The notes beneath the pieces were generated by a model that was not told the origin of the DNA, made no database searches, and saw nothing but the letters and a program-made list of their open reading frames with translations. This document shows positions 15,835-24,127 of a stretch of DNA of 38,904 nt, in pieces. The stretch's first letter is position 1. Every line of letters begins with the position of its first letter. This stretch comes from Rhodoplanes roseus (lineage in GTDB: Bacteria > Pseudomonadota > Alphaproteobacteria > Rhizobiales > Xanthobacteraceae), in contig NZ_NPEX01000024.1 in NCBI RefSeq assembly GCF_003258865.1, forward strand, positions 1 to 38,904, written 5' to 3'. The translations under genes were made by a program, and so were the position numbers.

Positions 15835-16817
15835 ACGTCATCGCCTATGCGGCCCGCCCCTACGAGGCCGACCCCTTCGAGCGCTACGCCGCCGAGCTCG
15901 GCATCGCGCTGACCTGCGTGCCGCAGAACCTGTCGCTCGGCAATGCGCATCTGGCCCACGGCTTCGAATGCGTGACGATCCTGAGCGCATGCGACGCCGG
16001 TGCCGCGGTGCTGGAGATTCTCGCCGCCGGCGGGACCCGCTTCGTCGCGGCGCGCACCGCCGGGCACGACAACATCGACGCGGAGGCCGCCCGGCGCGTG
16101 GGAATCCGCTTCTCCAACGCCAACTACTCGCCGAACTCGGTCGCCGACTTCGCCGTCATGCTGATCCTGATGTCGATCCGCAAGGCGAAGACGATCATCA
16201 CCCGCAACAACGCCCAGGACTACACGATCGTCGGCTCGCAGGGGCGCGAGATGCGCAACCTGACGATCGGGCTGATCGGCACCGGGCGGATCGGGGCGGC
16301 GACGGCGCGCAACCTCTACGGCTTCGACTGCTGCCTGCTCGGCTACGACGTACGGCGGGATCCGGCTCTCGAGAACCTGCTCACCTATGTCGAGCTGGAC
16401 GAGCTCCTGGCCGAGAGCGACGTGATCAGCCTGCATGCTCCGCTCACCGCGGACAACCGGCACCTGATCAATGCTCGGACGATCGCGCGGATGAAGGACG
16501 GCGTCATCATCGTCAACTGCGCCCGTGGCGACCTGATCGACACCGAGGCGCTGATCGAGGCGATCGAGGAGAAGAAGGTATCGGCCGCGGCCCTCGACGT
16601 GATCGAGAACGAGCGCGGCCTGTTCCACGCCGATCACCGTCACGAGGTCCTGAAGCATCGTCAGCTCGCGATCCTGCGGGCCTTCCCGAACGTCGTGGTG
16701 ACCACCCACAACGCCTTCTTCACCGATCAGGCGGTCTCCGACATGGTGGAGGTCGGGCTGCGGTCGCTGGCGAGCTTCGTGCGCACCGGCGAGAGTCCCT
16801 GGGAACTCAGGCCCTGA
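15831..16817 (+). CDS. D-isomer-specific 2-hydroxyacid dehydrogenase
   Basis: 328-residue NAD-dependent dehydrogenase of the D-lactate/D-2-hydroxyisocaproate/VanH group. The catalytic trio is present: R232 (NCARGDL), E259 (LDVIENE) and H293 (TTHNAFFT). The nucleotide loop is GLIGTGRIGAATARNL, and the early signature RTAGHDNID is shared with D-lactate dehydrogenases. It overlaps the buk stop by four bases and closes the operon, ending 36 nt from the convergent regulator. It should interconvert a D-2-hydroxyacid and the 2-oxoacid used by the OFOR. It could either feed the pathway or reduce excess oxoacid to re-oxidise NADH; the sequence does not decide. Confidence 0.9.
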   Translation: MNVIAYAARPYEADPFERYAAELGIALTCVPQNLSLGNAHLAHGFECVTILSACDAGAAVLEILAAGGTRFVAARTAGHDNIDAEAARRVGIRFSNANYSPNSVADFAVMLILMSIRKAKTIITRNNAQDYTIVGSQGREMRNLTIGLIGTGRIGAATARNLYGFDCCLLGYDVRRDPALENLLTYVELDELLAESDVISLHAPLTADNRHLINARTIARMKDGVIIVNCARGDLIDTEALIEAIEEKKVSAAALDVIENERGLFHADHRHEVLKHRQLAILRAFPNVVVTTHNAFFTDQAVSDMVEVGLRSLASFVRTGESPWELRP

Positions 16818-16853
16818 GGCTCTCGGCGGTCGTCGCGATGGACGGCCGGTGGC

Positions 16854-18812
16854 TCACATCCGCAGGCCGGCGGCGTCCGCCTTGGTCTTGTTCCAGACCG
16901 TCACGCGGCTGATCCCGAGCCGGCGGGCGACCTCGACCTTGTTGCCGTTCGTCCGCTCCAGCATCTTCTCGACGATCTGGCGTTCCATCTCCTTCAGCGG
17001 CCCGACCTCGAGGGTCAGCCGGTCGCCGTCGCACGCGGTGTCGTCCGCGGGCCGGCGGGCCCCGGTCTCGCCGGTGTGCTCGCCGAGCAGGAGCTCGATC
17101 AGCGTGCTGGTGCGGGTCCGCGCGTCGGAGAGGATCACCAGCTTCTCGATGAAGTGGTCCAGCTCGCGCACGTTTCCGGGCCACGAGTAGCGCTGCAGCG
17201 TCCGGATGTCGTCGGTCGAGAGATCGTCGACGGCCTTGCCGGCGGCTTCGTTGGTCAGGCGGACGAAGCGGTCGGCGAGCGGCCGGATGTCCTCCTTGCG
17301 GTCGCGCAACGGGGGGAGCTGGAGCTTGAGTACGCCGAGCCGGAAGAACAGATCGTCGCGGAATCGTCCCTCCTGGACCATCCGGTAGAGGGTCTTGTTG
17401 GTCGCCGAGAGGACCCGGACATTGACCTTGATCACCCGGTCGCCGCCGATCCGCAGGATCTCGCGCTCCTGCAGGACGCGCAGGAGCCGGCTCTGGATCG
17501 CCGGCGAGATCTCGCCGATCTCGTCGAGGAAGATCGTCCCGTTGTGGGCGAGCTCGAACAGGCCGGCCTTGCCGCCGCGCTTGGCGCCCGTGAACGCCCC
17601 CTCGGCATAGCCGAAGAGCTCGCTCTCCAGCAGTGATTCCGGCAGCGCCGCGCAATTGATCGCGACGAACGGCCCGTCGCGCCGATCGCTGGCGTTGTGG
17701 ATCGATTGGACGAACAGCTCCTTTCCGGTGCCGGTCTCGCCTTCGATCAGGATCGAGGCGGAGGTCTCGGCGAACCGGCGGGCGCGGTCGATCGCTGTCC
17801 GCAGGGCGGCGCTCGATCCGATGATGTCGTCGAAGCGGTGCTTGGCGACGAGCCCCTTCGACAGGAGCTGCATCCGTGCCTTGGTCTCCAGCCGCTGGAT
17901 GTCGGTGACGCGCTGGAACGAGACGATCGTCTCCTCCAGCCTGTCGTTCGCCCGGACCGGGATGCGGTTCACCAGCAGGTCGGTGCCGTCGGCCTTGAGG
18001 ATCTGGTTGAGCTGGAAGTCGCCCTCGCCGTGCAGATCGCGCAACGTCGCCGGCATCGTCGTCTCGTCGAGCGCCCTGGCCAGCACGGTGCCGGCGCGGA
18101 TCCCGAGGATCCGCTCCGCCGCCGGATTGAACGACGTGACCACGCCCTGGCCGTCGATCGACAGAATGCCCTGCGCCGAGTAGTCGACGATGCTCTTCAT
18201 CCGCTTGGCCTTGAGCTCCTCGCGGCCTTTCGATTCGACGATGCTCTTGGCGGAGAGGATGGCCTTCTTGATGTTCTGCAGGGACGGGCTGATGAGGACG
18301 AAGCCGATGTTCCTGTCCTTGAGCTGCTCGCGCATGCCGAGCACGCAGTAGCAGGAGATGCCGATCAGCGTGTGGCTGTCGAGCGTGGCGGCGAGGTTGT
18401 ACTGCGTCTCGAACTCCTCGCGATGCGAGTAGGCGAGGAGCTTGTAGTCCGGCGCGCGCCCCGAGAAGCGGGCGACCCGCTCCATCTCCGACAGCACCTC
18501 GCTCTTGACGCACAGAAGCGCGAGCGGCTGCTCGCGCTCGATCGCCCGCTCGAAGCCGTCGAGGAAGTCGGCGATCGACAGCTTGATGGTGATGGTCGGG
18601 ATCGAGCCGATGCAGGACTCGATGTGCGCCGCCGTGCCGCCGTGGCTGACGATCACGTCGAAGTCGTCCTGGTTCTCGATGGCGTATTGCAGGCCGCCCT
18701 TGGTCATCCCCCCTTCGAAGATCTGGACCGGGACGTCGAGCTCCTCGGAGATCCGGCGAACCTGCTCCGAGGCCCTCGGACAGATCGAGACGAAGAGAAT
18801 GCGCGAGCGCAT
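16854..18812 (-). CDS. Sigma-54-dependent activator with PrpR-type sensor and PAS domain
   Basis: 652-residue enhancer-binding protein. Residues 1 to about 190 resemble the PrpR_N effector domain (EGGMTKGGLQYAIE, FDVIVSHGGTAAHIE), which in PrpR senses a propionate metabolite. A PAS domain follows at about 205-315 (IVDYSAQGILSIDGQGVV, SFNPAAERILG). The AAA+ domain has Walker A GETGTGKE (358-365), the sigma-54 contact loop GAFTGA (405-410) and DEIGEIS. A Fis-type helix-turn-helix ends the protein (VARRLGISRVTVWNKTK). The start is the ATG at 18812, with AAGGA about 11 nt upstream; longer frames run into non-coding sequence. It is convergent with the operon and is the obvious activator of the sigma-54 promoter at 7794. 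The effector is probably a short-chain acid or CoA-pathway intermediate (inference). Confidence 0.93.
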   Translation of the reverse strand: MRSRILFVSICPRASEQVRRISEELDVPVQIFEGGMTKGGLQYAIENQDDFDVIVSHGGTAAHIESCIGSIPTITIKLSIADFLDGFERAIEREQPLALLCVKSEVLSEMERVARFSGRAPDYKLLAYSHREEFETQYNLAATLDSHTLIGISCYCVLGMREQLKDRNIGFVLISPSLQNIKKAILSAKSIVESKGREELKAKRMKSIVDYSAQGILSIDGQGVVTSFNPAAERILGIRAGTVLARALDETTMPATLRDLHGEGDFQLNQILKADGTDLLVNRIPVRANDRLEETIVSFQRVTDIQRLETKARMQLLSKGLVAKHRFDDIIGSSAALRTAIDRARRFAETSASILIEGETGTGKELFVQSIHNASDRRDGPFVAINCAALPESLLESELFGYAEGAFTGAKRGGKAGLFELAHNGTIFLDEIGEISPAIQSRLLRVLQEREILRIGGDRVIKVNVRVLSATNKTLYRMVQEGRFRDDLFFRLGVLKLQLPPLRDRKEDIRPLADRFVRLTNEAAGKAVDDLSTDDIRTLQRYSWPGNVRELDHFIEKLVILSDARTRTSTLIELLLGEHTGETGARRPADDTACDGDRLTLEVGPLKEMERQIVEKMLERTNGNKVEVARRLGISRVTVWNKTKADAAGLRM

Positions 18813-18924
18813 CGACCCATGTTCCTTTGCGCGAAGGTGCGACGTCTTCGACGATCGGGGGTCGTGGATCTCATCGTCGGGTCTCGGCCGACGACGAGCG
18901 TCGTCGGGGGGACTGGAAAGCGGC

Positions 18925-18930
18925 ATTCTA
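18925..18930 (-). promoter_or_regulatory. Possible -10 box for the sigma-54 activator gene
   Basis: Read on the minus strand this is GCTAGAATG, containing TAGAAT, about 105 nt before the regulator start. No convincing -35 hexamer was found at the right distance, so support is weak. Confidence 0.25.
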
Positions 18931-19008
18931 GCAGGAACGGCAGACGTGCGGATGCCGGATGACGCCGACCGGGTATTCCGTTCGGGCCGAGTTGTCGTGG
19001 CCTTGGGA

Positions 19009-19677
19009 TCAAGGCGGCGTGGCGAGCAGCACCGACAGCACGGCGTCGAGATGGGCGCGCTTGAACCGCTCGATGTCGAGCGGGTGGCGGTCGCCGAACA
19101 GGAGCGCCCAATTGCCCGCATGCACGGCCGGGCCCAGCAGCACGATCGGCATGTCGGTCACGGCCGAGCGCCGGAATTCTCCTGACGCTAGCCCGCGGTC
19201 GATCACCCGGTCCAGGAAGGCGAGGCCGCCGGCGACGACCTCCTTGTAATAGAACTCGGTCAGCTCCGGGTGCTTCGGCCCCTCAGCCATCAGCAGCCGT
19301 ACCATCTCGCGCTCGCGCCGGTTCTCCAGCAGGTTGCGGTACATGACGTCGATCAGGGCGCGGATCAGGTCGGCGGCCGAGCCTTCGAAGTTCGCCAGGA
19401 TCTGCTCGGCGTCGGCGAAGACAGGCTGCTTGCAGCTCCGGACCACCGCCTTGAACAGCTCGGCCTTGCTCGGAAAATAGACATAGAGCGCGCCTTTGGT
19501 GAGACCGACGCGGCGGGCGACGTCGTCCAGCCTGGCCGCGGCATAACCGTTGGCGACGAATTCCTCGAACGCGGCGTCGAGGATCTCGGTCGGTCGCATC
19601 GCTTTGATGCGGCGTCGGATTCCGGGTTCGCGCGATGCCGCTTTGGGGGCGGAGAGAGGATTGGGATCAGGGTCCAA
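19009..19677 (-). CDS. TetR-family transcriptional repressor
   Basis: 222 residues if translation starts at the TTG at 19677. An ATG at 19599 would give 196 residues and still keep the whole DNA-binding domain; neither has a clear ribosome site. The basic stretch before the domain (GIRRRIKAMRPTEILDAAF) looks coding, so I give the longer form. The helix-turn-helix is ARLDDVARRVGLTKGALYVYFPSKAELF, a textbook TetR signature. The C-terminal ligand domain is unassigned. It is divergent from an RND efflux pair, with a palindromic operator between them, so it most likely represses the pump and itself until a toxic ligand binds. Confidence 0.92.
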   Translation of the reverse strand: MDPDPNPLSAPKAASREPGIRRRIKAMRPTEILDAAFEEFVANGYAAARLDDVARRVGLTKGALYVYFPSKAELFKAVVRSCKQPVFADAEQILANFEGSAADLIRALIDVMYRNLLENRREREMVRLLMAEGPKHPELTEFYYKEVVAGGLAFLDRVIDRGLASGEFRRSAVTDMPIVLLGPAVHAGNWALLFGDRHPLDIERFKRAHLDAVLSVLLATPP

Positions 19678-19705
19678 GGGGGAAAAGGCCTAGCCGTTTT
19701 CGTTG

Positions 19706-19723
19706 ACTGACTGGTTAGTCAGT
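19706..19723. promoter_or_regulatory. TetR operator overlapping the RND promoter
   Basis: ACTGACT-GGTT-AGTCAGT is a perfect 7-bp inverted repeat with a 4-nt spacer. A TTGACT -35 hexamer (19703-19708) for the pump genes overlaps its left arm, and a TATCGG-like -10 follows at 19726. This is the expected design for steric repression. Confidence 0.75.
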
Positions 19724-19780
19724 GATATCGGTCGTCGCCAACCCCGTCAAGTGAGCCTGAACCAGATACGAGCCACCGTC

Positions 19781-20929
19781 ATGAGCGGCACACGATCGGC
19801 GACGCGCCGAATCCTTCGACTGCTGCCGGTTCTGCTGGCCGTCCTCGGCGTGGGCGGCGGGCTCGTCGTCTATAGCGGCGCCTCCCCGCAGACCCCCAAG
19901 CCGGCGGCCGCTCCGGCCGAGCCGCGGCCGGCCCTGACGGTCGGCGTCGCCGCCGTGGGAGCGCGGCCGATCACCCGCATCGTACTCGGCACCGGATCGC
20001 TGGCCGCTTGGCAGCAGCTCACCATCGCGGCCGAGATCGCCGGCCTGCGCATCGTCGCGGTCGGCGTCGACGAGGGCGACCGCGTCACCGCCGGCCAGGT
20101 GCTGGCCCGCTTCGACGATTCCATTCTCCAGGCGCAGCTCGCGCAGTTCGAGGCTGCGGCGCTGGAGGCGGAGGCGAATGCGCTCAATGCCCAGTCCGAG
20201 CTGCGCCGCGCCCAGGAGCTCCAGGCCGGCCGCAACATCGCGGAGGCCGTGTTCCAGCAGCGCCAGATGTCGGCGCGGGCGACCGAGGCGCGGCTCGGCA
20301 TGATCCGGGCGCAGCGCGACGAGGTGAAGGCGCGGATCGCCCAGACGGTCGTGCGGGCGCCGACCGACGGGGTGATCGCCAAGCGCACCGCGCTGGTCGG
20401 AACCGTGTCGAGCGTCGGCGCCGAGCTGTTCAAGATGATCCGCGACGGTCGCATCGAGCTGCAGGCCCAGGTGCCGGAGCTCGACATGACCCGGGTCACG
20501 GCGGGCCAGAAGGTTCGTGTCGTCCACGGCGACTACGCGGTCGACGGCCGGGTGCGGCTGGTCGGCGCGATCGTCGATCCCGGCACCCGCCTCGGGACCG
20601 TGTACGTAGAGTTGCCCGAGGACGCCCGGCTCAAGCCCGGCATGTTTGCCAATGCCGAGATCACGGTCGGCACCGCCGAGGCGCTCGCCGTCCCGCAGGA
20701 GGCACTGGTGTTCCGCGACGGCCGGCCGGCCGCCTTCGCGGTCGGGACCGACAGCCGCGCCGCCGTGCGTCTGCTGGAGACCGGTGCGCGCCAGGACGGC
20801 TGGGTCGAGATTCGCAACGGTCTCGGTCATGGCGACCGCGTCGTCGTCGCCGGCGCCGGATTCCTCAACGACGGCGATCTGGTGCGGATCGGCAGCGCCG
20901 CCGCGACGTCGCCGAGTGCCACCGAATGA
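19781..20929 (+). CDS. RND efflux periplasmic adaptor (membrane fusion protein)
   Basis: 382-residue HlyD/AcrA-family adaptor. It has an N-terminal membrane anchor (LLPVLLAVLGVGGGLVVYSG), a lipoyl half-motif (GLRIVAVGVDEGDRVTAGQVLARFDD), a central alpha-hairpin with heptad-like alanine-rich helices (about residues 115-185), the second lipoyl half (VVRAPTDGVIAKRTALVG) and beta-barrel/membrane-proximal domains (KPGMFANAEITVG). The start is uncertain: ATG at 19781 or GTG at 19751, both with weak ribosome sites. The stop overlaps the pump start by four bases (ATGA), giving coupled translation. It links the inner-membrane pump to an outer-membrane channel, which is not encoded in the window. Confidence 0.92.
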   Translation: MSGTRSATRRILRLLPVLLAVLGVGGGLVVYSGASPQTPKPAAAPAEPRPALTVGVAAVGARPITRIVLGTGSLAAWQQLTIAAEIAGLRIVAVGVDEGDRVTAGQVLARFDDSILQAQLAQFEAAALEAEANALNAQSELRRAQELQAGRNIAEAVFQQRQMSARATEARLGMIRAQRDEVKARIAQTVVRAPTDGVIAKRTALVGTVSSVGAELFKMIRDGRIELQAQVPELDMTRVTAGQKVRVVHGDYAVDGRVRLVGAIVDPGTRLGTVYVELPEDARLKPGMFANAEITVGTAEALAVPQEALVFRDGRPAAFAVGTDSRAAVRLLETGARQDGWVEIRNGLGHGDRVVVAGAGFLNDGDLVRIGSAAATSPSATE

Positions 20930-23900
20930 CACGAGATCCAGCCGACCGGCACGGCCGCAACAACATCTCGGCCTGGGCGATCCGGCATCCGGTCGCCACC
21001 GTGGTGCTGTTCATCGTGCTGACGGTCGCCGGGCTCGTCGCCTACCCGACGTTGCGGATCAACAACAATCCCGACATCGACCTTCCGGCCGTCGTCGTCA
21101 CCGTGATGCAGCCGGGCGCCGCCCCGGCCGAGCTCGAATCGCAAGTGACGCGCCGGATCGAGGACGCGGTCGCCGGCCTCGGCGACATCAAGCACATCAC
21201 CTCGACGGTCAACGACGGCGCCTCGACCACGGTGGTCGAGTTCAACATCGGCAAGAACGTCGACCGCGCCGTCAACGACGTGCGCGACAAGGTCACCCAG
21301 ACGCGCGCCACCCTGCCGGCCGACATTCTCGAGCCGATCGTCGCCCGCGTCGACATCTCGGGCGGTGCCATCGTCACCTACACGGTGCGGGCGCCGGCGA
21401 TGACGACCGAGCAGATCAGCTGGTTCATCGACGACACCATCGCCCGCGCGCTGCTGTCGATCCCGGGGGTCAGCCGGGTCAATCGCGTCGGCGGCGTCGA
21501 CCGCGAGATTCGGATCAATCTCGACCCCGCCCGGCTGATCGCGCTCGGGATCACGGCCGTCGACGTTCACAATCAGCTCCGCAACCAGAACCTCAACAGC
21601 CCCGGCGGGCGCGGAACGCTCGGGCGCAGCGAGCAGTCGATCCGCACGGTCGGCAGCGCCGAGACGGTCGACGACCTGCGCGACCGCATCATCACGCTGC
21701 CGGGCGGCCGCAAGGCGCGGCTGGCCGAGCTCGGCACGGTCGAGGACGCCGCGGCGGAGCAGCGCCAGTCGGCGCGCCTCGACAACCAGCCCGTGGTGGC
21801 CTTCGAGGTGCTGCGCACCGTCGGCTCCAGCGAGGTGCATGTCGCCAAGAAGGTGGCGAGCCGGCTGGAGACGCTGGAGCAGGCCCATCCCGGCGTCGCG
21901 CTGAAGCGCGTTTCGTCGACGGTGCGGTTCGTCGAAGAATCCTATCGCGGCGCCATCGAGTCGCTGGTGGAAGGTGCGGCACTCGCCGTGCTGGTCGTCT
22001 TCCTGTTCCTGCGCGATCTGCGGGCGACCTGGATCGCCGCGATCGCCATGCCGCTGTCGCTGATCCCGACCTTCTTCGTGATGAAGGCGTTCAACTTCGC
22101 GCTCAGCGGCGTGACCCTCCTGGCGCTCTCGCTGGTGATCGGCATCCTGGTCGACGACGCCATCGTCGAGATCGAGAACATCGTCCGCCACATGCGCGAC
22201 GGCAAGAAGCCGTATCGGGCGGCGCTCGACGCCGCCGACGAGATCGGCCTCGCCGTGGTGGCGACGACGCTGACCATCGTCGCGGTGTTCGTGCCGGTGG
22301 CGTTCATGCCCGGCATTCCGGGCCAGTTCTTCTTTCCGTTCGGCGTGACCGTGTCGGTCGCGGTGCTGTTCTCTCTCGTCGTCGCCCGCATGCTCACGCC
22401 GCTGCTCGGCGCCTACTTCCTCAAGGTGAAGCCGCACGAGGGGCCGCGCGACGGCGCCGTGATGCGGCTCTATCTGCGTTTCCTCGCCGTCTCGATCCGC
22501 TGGCGCTGGTTCACCGTGGCGGGCGCCGTCGCCTTCTTCGCCGGCTCGCTGGCGTTGATCCCGCTGGTTCCGGCCGACCTGATGCCGGCGCGCGACACCG
22601 GCCGTTCGGCGCTCGGCGTCGAGCTGCCGCCCGGTGCCACGCTGGCCCAGACCGAGGCGGTGGTGCGGCGCGTCACCGACATCGCCCGGGAGCGCCCCGA
22701 CGTCGCCAGCGTGTTCGCCGCGGTGGGCATCGCTTCGGCCGGGCAGGGGCCCGGCGCGCCGTCGACCGGCGGCGATCCGCGCAACGCCAATGTGTACATC
22801 AACTACGTGCCGGCGCATCAGCGCGGCCTCACCCAGCAGCAGATCGAGAGCGAGCTGCGGCCGCGGCTCGCCGAGATTCCCGGCGCGCGCTTCCGCTTCG
22901 GGGCCGACGGCATGGGCGGCGCCAAGGTGACGATCACGCTGGTCGGCGACAACCCGGCCGAGCTCGACCGCGCCGCGACGGCGCTCGAGCGCGAGATGCG
23001 CACGCTGCCCGCCTTCCCGACCGCCGCCTCGACGGCGAGCCTGCGGCGGCCCGAGATCCAGATCGTGCCGATCCCGGAGCGTGCAGCGGAGCTCGGCGTA
23101 TCGGTGGCCTCGATCGCGGCGACGGCTCGCATCGCGACGCTCGGCGACGTCGACCAGAACCTCGCCAAGTTCAACCTGCCGAACCGCCAGATCCCGATCC
23201 GGGTGCAGATCGATCCGGCGGCGCGGACGCGCCTGCCGACCGTCGAGAACCTGCGCGTCACGACGACGAGCGGCGCCAGCGTCCCCTTGAAGGCGGTCGC
23301 CGAGATCAAGCTGGCGAGCGGGCCGGCCACCATCCAGCGGCTCGATCGCACCCGCAAGGCGGCGATCGAGGCGGAGCTCGGCGGCGTGCCGCTCGGCGAG
23401 GCGCTCCAGCAGATCCACGCCTTGCCGATCATGCGCGACCTGCCGGCCTCGGTGCGGGAGCAGAAGACCGGCGACGCCGAGATCATGGTGGAGCTGTTCG
23501 TCAGCTTCGCGGTGGCGCTCGGGTCCGGCGTGCTGCTGGTCTACACCGTGATGGTGGTGCTGTTCGGCGGATTCCTGCAGCCGCTCACCATCATGATGGC
23601 GCTGCCGCTCGCCATCGGCGGCGCCATGACGCTGCTCCTGATCACCGGCAAGGCGCTGTCGATCTCGGCCGTGATCGGCGTGCTGATGCTGATGGGCATC
23701 GTCGCCAAGAACTCGATCCTGCTGGTCGAGTACGCCATCGAGGCGATCCGGGCCGGCATGCCGCGCGACGCGGCGCTGCTCGACGCCGCCCACAAGCGGG
23801 CCCGCCCGATCGTGATGACGACCATCGCCATGACGGCCGGCATGGTGCCGGTCGCACTCGGCTTCGACGTCGACAGCGGCTTCCGGGCGCCGATGGCGGT

Positions 23901-24105
23901 CGCCGTCATCGGCGGCCTGATCACCTCGACGCTGTTGAGCCTCGTGGTGGTGCCGAGCGTGTTCACGCTGATGGACGACCTGCAGCACAGGCTCGGCCGC
24001 CGGCTCGGCCGGCTGCTCACCTCGGGCCCGCAGGACGACGTGCCGGCCGGCAGCAGCCCGCCCGCCCTCGGGGGTGCCCGGCCTGCGGCCGCATCGTCCG
24101 ACTAG
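20926..24105 (+). CDS. RND multidrug efflux pump, inner-membrane transporter (AcrB/MexB-like)
   Basis: 1059-residue proton-driven RND transporter of the hydrophobe/amphiphile efflux family. It has the first membrane helix (HPVATVVLFIVLTVAGLVAYP), a large porter domain, the TM4 acid pair D410-D411 (GILVDDAIVEIEN), a second porter domain and TM10 with K928 (GIVAKNSILLVEYA). These match the proton-relay residues D407, D408 and K940 of AcrB. The length is typical (1030-1060). The start overlaps the adaptor stop. The extreme C-terminus is a proline/alanine-rich tail. Control is probably by the divergent TetR protein. The substrates cannot be predicted. Confidence 0.95.
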   Translation: MTRDPADRHGRNNISAWAIRHPVATVVLFIVLTVAGLVAYPTLRINNNPDIDLPAVVVTVMQPGAAPAELESQVTRRIEDAVAGLGDIKHITSTVNDGASTTVVEFNIGKNVDRAVNDVRDKVTQTRATLPADILEPIVARVDISGGAIVTYTVRAPAMTTEQISWFIDDTIARALLSIPGVSRVNRVGGVDREIRINLDPARLIALGITAVDVHNQLRNQNLNSPGGRGTLGRSEQSIRTVGSAETVDDLRDRIITLPGGRKARLAELGTVEDAAAEQRQSARLDNQPVVAFEVLRTVGSSEVHVAKKVASRLETLEQAHPGVALKRVSSTVRFVEESYRGAIESLVEGAALAVLVVFLFLRDLRATWIAAIAMPLSLIPTFFVMKAFNFALSGVTLLALSLVIGILVDDAIVEIENIVRHMRDGKKPYRAALDAADEIGLAVVATTLTIVAVFVPVAFMPGIPGQFFFPFGVTVSVAVLFSLVVARMLTPLLGAYFLKVKPHEGPRDGAVMRLYLRFLAVSIRWRWFTVAGAVAFFAGSLALIPLVPADLMPARDTGRSALGVELPPGATLAQTEAVVRRVTDIARERPDVASVFAAVGIASAGQGPGAPSTGGDPRNANVYINYVPAHQRGLTQQQIESELRPRLAEIPGARFRFGADGMGGAKVTITLVGDNPAELDRAATALEREMRTLPAFPTAASTASLRRPEIQIVPIPERAAELGVSVASIAATARIATLGDVDQNLAKFNLPNRQIPIRVQIDPAARTRLPTVENLRVTTTSGASVPLKAVAEIKLASGPATIQRLDRTRKAAIEAELGGVPLGEALQQIHALPIMRDLPASVREQKTGDAEIMVELFVSFAVALGSGVLLVYTVMVVLFGGFLQPLTIMMALPLAIGGAMTLLLITGKALSISAVIGVLMLMGIVAKNSILLVEYAIEAIRAGMPRDAALLDAAHKRARPIVMTTIAMTAGMVPVALGFDVDSGFRAPMAVAVIGGLITSTLLSLVVVPSVFTLMDDLQHRLGRRLGRLLTSGPQDDVPAGSSPPALGGARPAAASSD

Positions 24106-24127
24106 CGGCTCGGCTGGCTTTTCCTGA

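Noticed and set aside
20827-23988. 1053-codon open frame antisense to the RND pump gene
   Set aside because: The translation is His/Asp/Arg-rich repeats without domain features, an expected shadow of GC-rich codon bias.
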